This document shows, one piece after another, positions 36,059 to 44,940 of a DNA stretch of 64,000 nt. The DNA comes from Chryseosolibacter histidinae (lineage in GTDB: Bacteria; Bacteroidota; Bacteroidia; Cytophagales; Cyclobacteriaceae). Made by a program: the position numbers and the translations under genes. The stretch is from contig NZ_JAHESF010000019.1 in the NCBI RefSeq assembly GCF_018598225.1, positions 1 through 64,000 of the forward strand. The letters are read 5' to 3'. Below the pieces are notes generated by a model, which saw only the letters and a program-made list of their open reading frames with translations, was not told where the DNA came from and did no database searches. Numbering within the stretch: position 1 is the stretch's first letter; each line of letters begins with the position of its first letter.

Positions 36059-37342
36059 ATGGATTACGCGCTCCTTTCCGGCATCGTTATCTCGCTGATC
36101 TTTTCCGTTTTCTTCTCCGGAATAGAGATCGCTTTTTTATCGGCAGACAAGCTTCAGATCGAGCTGCAAAGCAAACAGGGCAAACTGGCAGGTCAGATCA
36201 TGGCGTTCTTTACCGAACGCCCCACATGGTTCATCGGCACAACCCTGATCGGCAATATCGCATCGCTTATCCTCTTCGGCATTTTTACCACCGGCGCGCT
36301 GGTGCCCTGGCTTAAGCCGTTCTTTCCGTCGTTCATGGGCAGCGTGCTGCTTCCTGTCATCATCTTCTCTTGCCTGCTCACCGTCATGGTGCTGTACTCC
36401 GTGGAGCTTCTGTCGAAAGGTTTTTTTGTCATTCACTCCAACAGGATGATCTCGGCGCTCGCCATTCCTTTTGTGATCATCGCAGCAGTATTATTCCCGG
36501 TAGTTTACAGTGTTATTTCTCTTGCGCGGTTCTTCAGCGTGTATGTGTTCAGGATGAATTACTCCATGGACAAACCCGTATTCGGCCTTACCGATACCAA
36601 TCAATACCTGAAGAGCATTCATCGCGTGAAGCCGGCGGAACAAAACATCGAGCTTGACAAAAAGATCTTCACCAATGCGCTCGAGTTCAAATCGGTGCGT
36701 GTGCGCGATTGTATGATCCCCCGAACTGAGATCATCTCCGTAGGCCTTGACAAAGGCATCGCAGGATTGCATGAAACCTTCATTGAAAGCGGCCACTCGA
36801 AGATCATTGTTTACAAGGATTCTCCTGACGATGTGATCGGGTACTGCCATTCTTCGGCGTTGTTCCGGAAACCGGCGCGCGTGGAAGACATCCTCACGCC
36901 CATTGTCACGGTGCCCGAGGCGATGCTGGCTAAAGACCTGATGGTGCGGTTCATCAACGAACGCAAGAGCCTAGCGGTGGTGGTGGATGAATTTGGCGGC
37001 ACGTCAGGACTGGTGAGCATGGAAGATGTGATCGAAGAGATCTTCGGGGAAATCGAAGACGAGCATGACGAAGACGACCTCATCGAGCAGCGGCTGGACG
37101 ACAAAACGTGGTTGCTGAGCGCCCGCCTGGAAGTGGAGTATCTGAACGAAGCCCATGGCTGGAACCTGCCTACGGGAGATTATGAGACTTTGGGAGGCCT
37201 GATCCTGTCCTACACGGAAGACCTTCCCCGCCAGGGCGATATCATCAAGATCCTGCCCTTTACCTTCATTATCCAGTCCACGTATGAGAACCGGATCAAC
37301 ACGGTGAAGCTCATTGTGGAGAACGAAAAAATTAAAGCCTGA
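36059..37342 (+). CDS. CorC/CNNM-type membrane protein (DUF21, CBS pair, CorC_HlyC)
   Basis: A 427-residue inner-membrane protein. Residues about 1-190 are the DUF21 domain (FFSGIEIAFLSADKLQIELQ is its opening, with about four helices). Two CBS domains follow (RDCMIPRTEIISVGLDKGIA; DVIGYCHSSALFRKPARVED), then ERKSLAVVVDEFGGTSGLVS and the CorC_HlyC domain (TWLLSARLEVEYLNEAHGWN). Members transport or regulate Mg2+ or Co2+; older names include hemolysin. In some Bacteroidota a protein of this type is GldE of the gliding apparatus, but nothing here ties it to gliding. It follows the 52-residue gene after 2 bases. Confidence 0.88.
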   Translation: MDYALLSGIVISLIFSVFFSGIEIAFLSADKLQIELQSKQGKLAGQIMAFFTERPTWFIGTTLIGNIASLILFGIFTTGALVPWLKPFFPSFMGSVLLPVIIFSCLLTVMVLYSVELLSKGFFVIHSNRMISALAIPFVIIAAVLFPVVYSVISLARFFSVYVFRMNYSMDKPVFGLTDTNQYLKSIHRVKPAEQNIELDKKIFTNALEFKSVRVRDCMIPRTEIISVGLDKGIAGLHETFIESGHSKIIVYKDSPDDVIGYCHSSALFRKPARVEDILTPIVTVPEAMLAKDLMVRFINERKSLAVVVDEFGGTSGLVSMEDVIEEIFGEIEDEHDEDDLIEQRLDDKTWLLSARLEVEYLNEAHGWNLPTGDYETLGGLILSYTEDLPRQGDIIKILPFTFIIQSTYENRINTVKLIVENEKIKA

Positions 37343-37438
37343 GAATCAAATAGTTAACTGCCGTTCGGGTGGTTTAGTGCTGCCCGCTCACCCGCCTACT
37401 TTTTTCCAAGCTCCTATTTTTCTTTAGCGAGAACCCAT

Positions 37439-37446
37439 TAACTTTG
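37439..37446 (+). promoter_or_regulatory. Putative -7 box (TAACTTTG) for the PpiD-like gene
   Basis: TAACTTTG matches TAnnTTTG; the -33 region 19 bases upstream is ATTT, a partial match. The box is 76 bases before the ATG. An imperfect hairpin (CGGGTG 37366-37371 with CACCCG 37389-37394, then a T-run) upstream may end the preceding transcript. Confidence 0.5.
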
Positions 37447-37522
37447 CGGGCTTTATCGTTTGTAATGGCAAACGATGTGGCCTTTTACCTAACCGCTGTC
37501 ACTAAAATTTTATACTAGCAAT

Positions 37523-39652
37523 ATGGCATTGATTGGAACTCTGCGTAACAAGATGGGCACCTGGGTGGTGGTTTTTGTGTTTGTTGCGATCGCATGTTTT
37601 ATCCTGAACGATCTTTTGGGTAACAACTCCGTTCTGTTTAACAACAACAACGTTGGCGAAATAGCCGGCACCACGATCTCGCTTGAGGAATATCAGGCAG
37701 CGATTCAGGAACGGGAAGCAAACTACATCCTGAACTTCGGCCGCAAGCCCGGCGACCGTGAAATGACCACCCTTCGCCAGCAGGCCTGGGAGATGCTCAT
37801 TCTGCGCCATGCCATCCAGAAGCAGTATACCAAAGTTGGTGTTGCCGTGACCTTGGACGAAGTAGAAGACATGATCTGGGGCAAGAACGTGGATGAGAAC
37901 ATTAAATCTACGCCCCTGTTCACCAATCCTCAGACCGGCGCGTTTGAAAAAGCCAGGGTGGTACGTTACCTCAACGAGTTCAACTCACCTCCGCCGGCCG
38001 ATCCGCAGTCGCAAGCCATGTGGCAGGAGCAGCGCACCCGTTGGGAGATCTTCCAGCGCGACCTGGGTCCCGGACGCGAGCGCATCAAATACGAGAACCT
38101 GATCCTGAAATCAAACTACGTTACCACCGCAGAAGCTGAACGCGAATACCACAACCAGACCGATGTTGCTGAAGTGAAGTACCTGTACGTTCCTTATTAT
38201 GCCGTAAGCGATTCAGTAGCAGAAGTGACCGATGCCGACCTCAAGTCTTATTACGACAAGAACAAAGAGAAATACAAGACCGACGCCACCAGAGACCTGA
38301 AGTTCGTAAGCTTCCCGGTAACAGCTTCTTCGGCCGATACCCTCGCCATCGTAGACGAGATGAAACGGATCGCTACTGAGCTGACACAAACACAGGATGA
38401 CTCGGCTTATGCCGCTTCCAACACCGATGGCCAGGCTCCTTACACCAAATACAATGGCGGTAATCTTCCTGCCTTTATCAAATCGGAAGACCTGAAAGCA
38501 GGCAACGTGATCGGTCCTTTCCTCGACGGAACCAGCTACAAGGTTGCTAAAGTATCTAAGGTTACAAAAGATACCGTGTACAGCGCCCGTGCAAGCCACA
38601 TCCTTATCAAGTGGGATAATGAAACCGACGCCGCGAAAAAAGCAGCCAAGGAAAAGGCGCGCAACATTCTGAAAGACATCAAAGGCGGTGCAAGCTTCGC
38701 TGAAAAAGCGCGTGAGTTTGGCACTGACGGAACCGCACAACAAGGCGGCGACCTGGGTTGGTTCACCACCGGCCGCATGGTAAAACCTTTTGAAGACGCT
38801 GTATTCGGCGCCACCAAAACAGGTGTGCTGAACGACGTTGTAGAAACCGCTTTCGGATACCACATCATCAGCATTACCAACACCAAGAACAACGACGCGT
38901 ATTACCTCGCCGTTGTTGAGCGCAGCATCACACCGAGCGACGCCACAACGAATGAAGCTTACCGCAAGGCCGAGAGCTTTGCATCAGATCTTTCAGGAAC
39001 TGACGAATTTACTGCCAGGGCCAATGAGCAGGGACTGCAGGTGCAGGAAGCCAAAGGTCTGGGCGCTGGTGACAGAAGGGTAACTACCCTGGGCGACGCC
39101 CGCCAGATCATCCAGTGGCTGTTCCGTGACGCCTCTGAAGGTAAGGTTTCTGATGTGTTCGACCTGCAGGATGAATACGTAGTAGCGGTGATGACCAACG
39201 AAACATCGGAAGGCTATCGCCCGCTCGATCTCGTGAAAGAAGAGATCACGCCCCAGGTACGCAAGGAAGTGAAGAGCAAAGCCATCATCGAAAAATTGAA
39301 AGGCGCCACCGGAACACTGGAAGAAATTGCCCAGTCTTACGGTTCAGATGCCAATGTATACACCAGCAGCGACCTGAAATTGTCAGCCAATTCACTGCCT
39401 TCTGCCGGATTTGATCCCGCAGCGATCGGTGTGGCCTTCTCGCTTGAGAATGGCAAACGTTCAGCGCCGATTAGCGGCGAAAGCGGTGTGCTGATCATTG
39501 AAATGCAGAACAAGACCATCGCGCCTGCTGCAACAGATTACACGGCTTACAAGCAGCCTATTCAACAGAAACTTCAGAACAACAGCTACAACATTGGCGA
39601 AGCCATTAAAGAGAATGCCGACATTGTTGACAAGCGTTACAAGTTCTATTAA
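37523..39652 (+). CDS. PpiD-like periplasmic peptidyl-prolyl isomerase / foldase
   Basis: A 709-residue chaperone anchored by one N-terminal helix (TWVVVFVFVAIACFILNDLL, residues about 13-32). A SurA-N/PpiD-N type region follows (TLRQQAWEMLILRHAIQKQY), then a parvulin PPIC domain at residues about 350-450 (ARASHILIKWDNETDAAKKA, then GGDLGWFTTGRMVKPFEDAV and FGYHIISI). The C-terminal 250 residues hold a second, weakly parvulin-like region. It would assist folding of outer-membrane proteins, fitting its place after the barrel and LptC genes. It has its own promoter and ends in a strong terminator. Confidence 0.9.
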   Translation: MALIGTLRNKMGTWVVVFVFVAIACFILNDLLGNNSVLFNNNNVGEIAGTTISLEEYQAAIQEREANYILNFGRKPGDREMTTLRQQAWEMLILRHAIQKQYTKVGVAVTLDEVEDMIWGKNVDENIKSTPLFTNPQTGAFEKARVVRYLNEFNSPPPADPQSQAMWQEQRTRWEIFQRDLGPGRERIKYENLILKSNYVTTAEAEREYHNQTDVAEVKYLYVPYYAVSDSVAEVTDADLKSYYDKNKEKYKTDATRDLKFVSFPVTASSADTLAIVDEMKRIATELTQTQDDSAYAASNTDGQAPYTKYNGGNLPAFIKSEDLKAGNVIGPFLDGTSYKVAKVSKVTKDTVYSARASHILIKWDNETDAAKKAAKEKARNILKDIKGGASFAEKAREFGTDGTAQQGGDLGWFTTGRMVKPFEDAVFGATKTGVLNDVVETAFGYHIISITNTKNNDAYYLAVVERSITPSDATTNEAYRKAESFASDLSGTDEFTARANEQGLQVQEAKGLGAGDRRVTTLGDARQIIQWLFRDASEGKVSDVFDLQDEYVVAVMTNETSEGYRPLDLVKEEITPQVRKEVKSKAIIEKLKGATGTLEEIAQSYGSDANVYTSSDLKLSANSLPSAGFDPAAIGVAFSLENGKRSAPISGESGVLIIEMQNKTIAPAATDYTAYKQPIQQKLQNNSYNIGEAIKENADIVDKRYKFY

Positions 39653-39669
39653 CAATTGAACCCAGCATA

Positions 39670-39706
39670 AGCCGTCCCGTGCCTGGCGCGGGACGGCTCT
39701 TTTTTT
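39670..39706 (+). terminator. Intrinsic terminator after the PpiD-like gene, abutting the next start codon
   Basis: AGCCGTCCCG (39670-39679) pairs with CGGGACGGCT (39689-39698) around a 9-base loop, followed by a 7-base T-run at 39700-39706. The ATG of the DUF493 gene is at 39707, so RNA ending here would stop just before that gene. Confidence 0.92.
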
Positions 39707-39970
39707 ATGGATAAAGAGTGGATCAGATCATTCCGTGAGAAGCTCGACCAGCATTACGCCTGGCCCTCTCTTTATATGTTCAAATTCATTGTGCCCACCG
39801 GCAAAGAAAGCCAGGTAAAGGAGCTTTTTCCCCTTCACACCACCACCGAAAAGCAATCGCGGCAGGGAAACTACACCAGCATCACCGTACAGATGATGAT
39901 GCCCTCCAGCGAAGCGGTCATCGGCATCTACGAGCAGGCATCCGTCATAGAAGGTCTCATCGCTTTATAA
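39707..39970 (+). CDS. DUF493 family protein
   Basis: An 87-residue cytoplasmic protein of the DUF493 (YbeD-like) family. The central TGKESQVKELFPLHTTTEKQ, SRQGNYTSITVQMMMPSSEA and VIGIYEQASVIEGLIAL at the end are the conserved parts of the ferredoxin-like fold. In E. coli the family member is unassigned. The ATG follows the T-run of a strong terminator without a gap, so transcription must come either from readthrough or from a promoter that overlaps the terminator. No -7 match is visible in between. A start a little further on is not supported, as the next Met is Met23. Confidence 0.8.
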   Translation: MDKEWIRSFREKLDQHYAWPSLYMFKFIVPTGKESQVKELFPLHTTTEKQSRQGNYTSITVQMMMPSSEAVIGIYEQASVIEGLIAL

Positions 39971-40040
39971 GCAGAACTGCGGTTTTCCGTGGATTTCTTC
40001 CGGAAAAAATTGTAAATCGTATCCTTAACCAGGATCAGCC

Positions 40041-40274
40041 ATGGCTTGGAAAGAAGAAAGCAACCGTTTAAAAAAGACCTTTACGTTCAAGGATTTTTCA
40101 GAAGCTTTCGCCTTTATGACGCGTGTGGCCCTCATCGCTGAAAAGATGAACCATCACCCTACCTGGACAAACACCTGGAATACCGTAAGTTTTGAGTTGT
40201 CTACCCACGATGCCGGCGATGTGGTGACTGAACGCGACCGCAAGCTGGCAGAGGCCATTGACAAGCTCCGGTAA
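40041..40274 (+). CDS. 4a-hydroxytetrahydrobiopterin dehydratase (pterin-4-alpha-carbinolamine dehydratase)
   Basis: A 77-residue enzyme that dehydrates 4a-hydroxytetrahydropterin, recycling the cofactor of aromatic amino acid hydroxylases. It is short for the family (about 95-110) and lacks the usual N-terminal helix. The conserved core [26 protein letters not shown] (the first 20 residues, then six) carries the catalytic histidines, and [15 protein letters not shown] is the C-terminal motif. The stop codon overlaps the rsmI ATG by one base (TAATG), which implies coupling with rsmI. No phenylalanine hydroxylase gene is in the window. Confidence 0.9.
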   Translation: MAWKEESNRLKKTFTFKDFSEAFAFMTRVALIAEKMNHHPTWTNTWNTVSFELSTHDAGDVVTERDRKLAEAIDKLR

Positions 40275-40966
40275 TGGACAAGGAAAGAAGAACTTCATTG
40301 TACCTTGTTCCCACTCCTATTGGCAATCTCGCAGACATCACACTCCGGGCACTGGATACGCTCAAATCAGTGGATGTTATTCTGGCGGAAGACACGCGCA
40401 CTTCCGGCTTTTTACTGAAGCACTACGCCATTTCAAAGCCCCTGCAGAGCTTTCACAATTTCAACGAGCATAAAATACTGGACGGCCTCATTGAACGCAT
40501 GGAGAAAGGTGAAGTGATGGCATTGGTGAGCGATGCCGGCACGCCAGGTATCTCAGATCCGGGTTTTCTGCTGGCACGGGCGTGCGTGGAAGCCAACCTC
40601 ACCATCGAATGCCTGCCAGGCCCAACGGCTTTTGTTCCGGCATTGGTGAAGTCGGGTCTTCCCAGCGACAGGTTTGTGTTCGAAGGTTTTCTGCCGCATA
40701 AAAAGGGCCGGCAAACCATGCTGCGCAAGCTCGCGGAAGAAGAGCGCACCATGATCTTTTATGAATCGCCCTACAGGCTGGTAAAAACACTCGAGCAATT
40801 CATCGAATACTTTGGAGCAGACCGTAAAGGGTCGGTTTCCCGGGAACTCACCAAGATGTTCGAAGAAACCGTCAACGGCACATTATCGGAGATTGTGAAC
40901 CACTTTAAAATCAAAGAAGTTAAAGGGGAGATAGTTATCGTGATCCACGGAAAAACGGAAGATTAA
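40274..40966 (+). CDS. rsmI: 16S rRNA (cytidine(1402)-2'-O)-methyltransferase
   Basis: A 230-residue SAM-dependent methyltransferase of the tetrapyrrole-methylase fold that 2'-O-methylates C1402 in the ribosomal decoding centre. The signature starts LYLVPTPIGNLADITLRALD; EDTRTSGFLLKHYAI, SDAGTPGISDPGFLLAR and PGPTAFVPALVKSGLP are further conserved parts. It lacks the short C-terminal extension (about 50 residues) of E. coli RsmI. It overlaps the pterin dehydratase stop by one base. Confidence 0.95.
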   Translation: MDKERRTSLYLVPTPIGNLADITLRALDTLKSVDVILAEDTRTSGFLLKHYAISKPLQSFHNFNEHKILDGLIERMEKGEVMALVSDAGTPGISDPGFLLARACVEANLTIECLPGPTAFVPALVKSGLPSDRFVFEGFLPHKKGRQTMLRKLAEEERTMIFYESPYRLVKTLEQFIEYFGADRKGSVSRELTKMFEETVNGTLSEIVNHFKIKEVKGEIVIVIHGKTED

Positions 40967-41044
40967 ATGACAACCTCCCCTCGCCATACGCGTAAATCTT
41001 TATGGATATCGGCAGGTTGCCTGTTATCTTCACCAGGTATATAA

Positions 41045-41860
41045 ATGCATCAGAACATGGATTTGCAAAAAATTGAAAAAGGCGTCATCGAAAGTTGTAA
41101 GCAGGTAAGTGAATTCATGCGCAGAGAAAGCGCTGCATTTGATCTCTCCCGCATCGAACAAAAAGACGGCGGGTTCAACAACCTGGTATCGTACGTCGAC
41201 AAAGAATCAGAGAAGCTACTGGTTTCCGCGTTGCACAAGCTGCTGCCTTCTGCGGGATTCGTTACAGAAGAAGGCACTGTTGAACAATCGAAGAACCAGG
41301 AGTTCAGCTGGATCATCGATCCGCTTGACGGCACCACCAATTTCCTGCACGGCCTGCCCCTGTATGCCATCAGCATCGCGCTGGCGCAAAACAATCAGCC
41401 CATCCTTGGTGTAGTTTACAATGTGGTTCCTGATGAATGCTTTCACGCGATCAAAGGTGGAAAGGCGTACCTCAACAACCGTGAGATCCATGTCTCCCGC
41501 ATCGCCCATTTAAGGGAGAGCCTGCTCGCCACCGGTTTCCCATATTATCACCTGGATAAAAGTGAAGTTTACCTCGACATCATCAAAGAATTCCTTGCCA
41601 AATCACATGGCATCCGCCGATTGGGAAGCGCCGCCATCGACCTCGCTTATGTTGCCTGCGGAAGACTGGAAGGTTTCTTTGAATACAATCTCAATGCCTG
41701 GGATGTAGCAGCCGGTGCATTTATTGTGCAACAGGCCGGTGGTAAGGTCACCGATTTTAAAGAGGGAAGCAACCATATCTTTGGTGGTGAGCTATGCGCA
41801 TCCAATACAGCCATTCACAACGAAATGCTCGGGATCATCAAACCACAGTGGGGATATTAA
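41045..41860 (+). CDS. Inositol monophosphatase family protein
   Basis: A 271-residue Mg2+-dependent phosphatase of the IMPase/SuhB superfamily. Metal and catalytic motifs are FVTEEGTVEQ (residues about 76-85; Glu), WIIDPLDGTTNFLHGLPLY (DPxDGTxN) and LNAWDVAAGAFIVQQAGG (WDxAAG). Substrates in bacteria include inositol-1-phosphate, fructose-1,6-bisphosphate or PAP; the assignment cannot be narrowed. The start is ATG 41045; an alternative at 41057 (MDLQKIEKGV) is equally good by sequence. It is not clearly in an operon; a long inverted repeat follows the stop. Confidence 0.88.
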   Translation: MHQNMDLQKIEKGVIESCKQVSEFMRRESAAFDLSRIEQKDGGFNNLVSYVDKESEKLLVSALHKLLPSAGFVTEEGTVEQSKNQEFSWIIDPLDGTTNFLHGLPLYAISIALAQNNQPILGVVYNVVPDECFHAIKGGKAYLNNREIHVSRIAHLRESLLATGFPYYHLDKSEVYLDIIKEFLAKSHGIRRLGSAAIDLAYVACGRLEGFFEYNLNAWDVAAGAFIVQQAGGKVTDFKEGSNHIFGGELCASNTAIHNEMLGIIKPQWGY

Positions 41861-41869
41861 TCCTACCAC

Positions 41870-41931
41870 GTTTGGGGTTTTTTAACTGAGCAATACTTTT
41901 TGTAGCTTAAGCGTTTTCGTTAACCCCAAAC
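41870..41931. promoter_or_regulatory. Inverted repeat around a -7-like box upstream of the M16 gene
   Basis: GTTTGGGGTT (41870-41879) and AACCCCAAAC (41922-41931) are perfect inverted copies separated by 42 bases, with CAC on the left and ACGTG on the right extending the match across a 3-base bulge. Between them is TACTTTTTG (41894-41902), one base longer than TAnnTTTG. The M16 ATG is at 41941. It may be a regulatory site or a terminator of the phosphatase gene. Confidence 0.5.
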
Positions 41932-41940
41932 TGAACGTGC

Positions 41941-44799
41941 ATGAAAACGCCCATGAAACATTTCACTGGCCTGCTGCTGGTAGCCTCCCTGGTATTGTCA
42001 CAGGCTGGCCTTGCCCAGAACCGGCTGGCAGAAAAACTTCCAATCGATCCGCATGTCAAGATCGGAAAACTGTCGAACGGACTGACTTATTATATCCGTA
42101 AAAATATAAAGCCGGAAAAGAAAGTTGAGCTTCGCCTCATCGTCAATGCCGGCTCCATTCTTGAAGACGACGATCAGCAAGGCCTCGCGCACTTCACTGA
42201 GCACATGGCCTTCAATGGCTCGAAGAATTTTCAGAAAAACGACATTGTCTCTTTCCTGCAGTCTATTGGGGTTGAGTTTGGCGCAGACCTAAATGCCTAC
42301 ACGGGCTTCAATGAAACGGTCTATATTTTACCGATCCCTACGGAGAAAAAAGAAAATGTTGAAAAAGCGTTTCAGATCCTTGAAGACTGGGCCAGCACGG
42401 TAGCCTTCGATGGCGCCGAGATCGACAAAGAGCGGGGTGTAGTATTGGAAGAAGAAAGACTTGGCAAAGGTGCTGAAGACCGCATGTTCAGGGTCACCTA
42501 TCCCAAAATGTTCGAGGGCTCACTATATGCCAACCGCCTGCCTATTGGTAAAGCGGAAGTGATCAAAAGTTTCAAGGCTGATGTGATCAAACGTTTTTAT
42601 GCAGACTGGTACCGGCCCAACCTCATGGCTGTAGCCGTTGTGGGCGATATGGATCCTGCCGAAGCAGAGCGGCTGGTGAAGAAACACTTTGAAAAATTAA
42701 AGAACCCCGCAAAAGAAAAACCGCGTACGCTGGCAGACGTGCCCGCACGCAAAGCATCGGAAGGGCTGGTGGTCACCGATAAAGAAGCCACCAACCATGT
42801 TATCGAGATCTACTATGCTTACAAGAAAGCAAAAGAAGAAACCACGCTTGGCGATTACCGCGAGTATCTTGTGCGCAGGCTTTTCACTTCCATGCTGAGC
42901 CAGCGCATGCAGGAACTCACACAGAAGGCCAACCCGCCGTTTGTTTTTGGTGCCAGCAGCATCAGCAGCTGGGCCAGAGGTTTTGAAGCCTACAGCTCTT
43001 TTGCTTACATCAGCAAAGGCGGACCGGAGCCGGCGGTGCAGGCGCTGGTGCAGGAGAACGAGCGCGCCCGTAAATTCGGTTTCACCCCTGCCGAGCTTGA
43101 CCGCACCAAAAAAATGCTGATGAAAAGCATCGAGCGCGCTTACAACGAACGCGACAAAACCGAATCGGCCAACCTGGTGAACGAATATGTGCAGCACTTC
43201 CTGGAGCAGGAACCTATGCCGGGCATCGAGAACGAGTTCAATTACTACAAAGAATTTTTGGAAGGTATCACGCTGGCCGAAGTGAACCAGTACACCGCCA
43301 AAACGATTCCTCCCGTTACTGATAACAAGCTGGTGATCCTGACAGGGCCTGACAAGGCTGATTTCAAGCTGCCTTCCAATGAAGAGCTGCTGACCATGAC
43401 TGAAAATGCAGCGAAGGCCGATATCAAACCTTATGAGGAAAAAGCGATCGCTTCTTCGCTGATTGAAAAAGCTCCCGTTGCCGGAAAGATCGTGAGCGAA
43501 AAAAGCAGCAGCAACGCAAAAGATAACAAGTCGAAAGAGAATAATGCGCTTGGCATCACTGAGCTCACGCTGAGCAATGGTGTAAAAGTGATCCTGAAAC
43601 CTACTGACTTCAAGAACGATCAGGTGGTGATGGTAGCATCTCGTTTCGGAGGTCAGTACCTGGCCGATCCCAAAGACCGTTTCAGCGCTGAGTTTGCCTC
43701 CACCATCGTATCGCAAATGGGTGCCGGTCAGTTCTCGCCCGTCGATATGCGCAAAGTGCTGGCCGGGAAAAATGCCACGGTTACACCCCGCATTGGTGCG
43801 ATCTCCGAATCGGTGAGCGGCCAATGCAGCGCCACCGATCTTGAAAGCATGCTGCAGCTCACGTACCTGTATTTCACACAGCCGCGTGAAGATGGCGAGC
43901 TGTTCAACTCGTTCGTGACCAAGCAGCAGGCATTGTATCAGAACATGGCGTCAGATCCGCAGTTCACTTTCCAGGACTCGCTTTTCAAAATTATGTACAA
44001 GGATCATGTATGGGCACCGAAGCTGCCCAAGCCTGAAAATTTTGCAAAGATCGATCAGCAGAAAGCACTGCAGTTCTACAAAGAGCGCTTCGGAAATGCC
44101 AACGGATTTACATTTGTTATCGTGGGCAAATTCGATCTCAACACCATCAAACCCTTGCTGGCCACTTACCTCGGCAGCCTTCCGTCGTCAGCAAAAACTT
44201 CAACCTTCAAGGATGTGGGCCTGAGACCTGTAAAAGGTCCGTTGAAAAAAGAAGTAAGAAAAGGCAGCGAGCCCAAGAGCTTCATCAGGCTGGTTTGGAA
44301 CGGAGAAACAACTTATTCTGACGCAGACCAGTTCAAGCTGCAGGCACTGGTGGAGCTGCTCAACATCAAGCTGATCGAAACACTGCGTGAAGAGCTGAGC
44401 GGAATGTATGGCGGTGGCATGTCAGGCAGCCTGGGCAAATATCCCTACGGGAACTACACCATCACTGCGTCGCTGCCCTGCGGTCCTGAGAATGTAGACA
44501 AGCTCATCGCTGCCACGCTTGCAGAGATCGACAAAGTGAAAACCAACGGTCCACAGGAAGCCGACCTCAACAAAGTGAAAGAAACCTGGAAACAGCAATA
44601 CCTGGTGAACATCAAAGACAACGCCTTCTGGGCGCGCCAGCTGCTGCAAAGTGTAGAGATGGGTTCTGACCCCGCAGGCATCTTAGCATACGAGAAAAAA
44701 GTCGATGCGCTTACGTTAAAAGATCTCAAAGATACCGCGAACAAATACCTGGACACGAAGAACTACGTGCAGGTGGTGTTGAATCCGGAAAACAACTAG
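41941..44799 (+). CDS. Secreted M16 family zinc metallopeptidase (insulinase-like)
   Basis: A 952-residue periplasmic protease with a signal peptide (residues 1-25, ending AGLAQ). Two similar halves each hold M16 domains: the active half has the inverted zinc motif HFTEH (His84, Glu87, His88) in GLAHFTEHMAFNGSKNF, with the third ligand Glu in ERGVVLEEERLGKG (residues about 164-177). The second half (from about 540, LSNGVKVILKPTDFKNDQV) lacks HxxEH, as is normal. A Lys/Ser-rich linker joins them. Targets are peptides; the biological role is open. The neighbours do not form an operon, and a palindrome-rich gap lies upstream. Confidence 0.92.
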   Translation: MKTPMKHFTGLLLVASLVLSQAGLAQNRLAEKLPIDPHVKIGKLSNGLTYYIRKNIKPEKKVELRLIVNAGSILEDDDQQGLAHFTEHMAFNGSKNFQKNDIVSFLQSIGVEFGADLNAYTGFNETVYILPIPTEKKENVEKAFQILEDWASTVAFDGAEIDKERGVVLEEERLGKGAEDRMFRVTYPKMFEGSLYANRLPIGKAEVIKSFKADVIKRFYADWYRPNLMAVAVVGDMDPAEAERLVKKHFEKLKNPAKEKPRTLADVPARKASEGLVVTDKEATNHVIEIYYAYKKAKEETTLGDYREYLVRRLFTSMLSQRMQELTQKANPPFVFGASSISSWARGFEAYSSFAYISKGGPEPAVQALVQENERARKFGFTPAELDRTKKMLMKSIERAYNERDKTESANLVNEYVQHFLEQEPMPGIENEFNYYKEFLEGITLAEVNQYTAKTIPPVTDNKLVILTGPDKADFKLPSNEELLTMTENAAKADIKPYEEKAIASSLIEKAPVAGKIVSEKSSSNAKDNKSKENNALGITELTLSNGVKVILKPTDFKNDQVVMVASRFGGQYLADPKDRFSAEFASTIVSQMGAGQFSPVDMRKVLAGKNATVTPRIGAISESVSGQCSATDLESMLQLTYLYFTQPREDGELFNSFVTKQQALYQNMASDPQFTFQDSLFKIMYKDHVWAPKLPKPENFAKIDQQKALQFYKERFGNANGFTFVIVGKFDLNTIKPLLATYLGSLPSSAKTSTFKDVGLRPVKGPLKKEVRKGSEPKSFIRLVWNGETTYSDADQFKLQALVELLNIKLIETLREELSGMYGGGMSGSLGKYPYGNYTITASLPCGPENVDKLIAATLAEIDKVKTNGPQEADLNKVKETWKQQYLVNIKDNAFWARQLLQSVEMGSDPAGILAYEKKVDALTLKDLKDTANKYLDTKNYVQVVLNPENN

Positions 44800-44873
44800 A
44801 TTAGTAAGAGGATAGAAGCGTGAGGAGATTTGATCATGCTGGTAAACGAAACCAATGAATATTATAGACGGTT

Positions 44874-44901
44874 AACCCTGTTCTCGAAAGTGAACAGGGT
44901 T
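44874..44901 (+). terminator. Hairpin upstream of the nucleotidyltransferase gene
   Basis: AACCCTGTTC (44874-44883) pairs perfectly with GAACAGGGTT (44892-44901) around an 8-base loop, followed by GCCGTTTCTTTTC. It stands 40 bases before the ATG at 44941. It could end the M16 transcript or attenuate the next gene. Confidence 0.55.
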
Positions 44902-44940
44902 GCCGTTTCTTTTCATAACGCTAATCCAAGTCTCGAAGCA

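Noticed and set aside
36059-37342. Assignment of the CorC/CNNM-type protein as GldE
   Set aside because: GldE shares the domain order, but there are no gld genes nearby and the sequence alone does not separate GldE from other CorC-like proteins.
42697-43824. A 375-residue minus-strand frame opposite the M16 peptidase
   Set aside because: It is antisense to a gene with an intact catalytic motif and shows low-complexity hydrophobic runs without family features.
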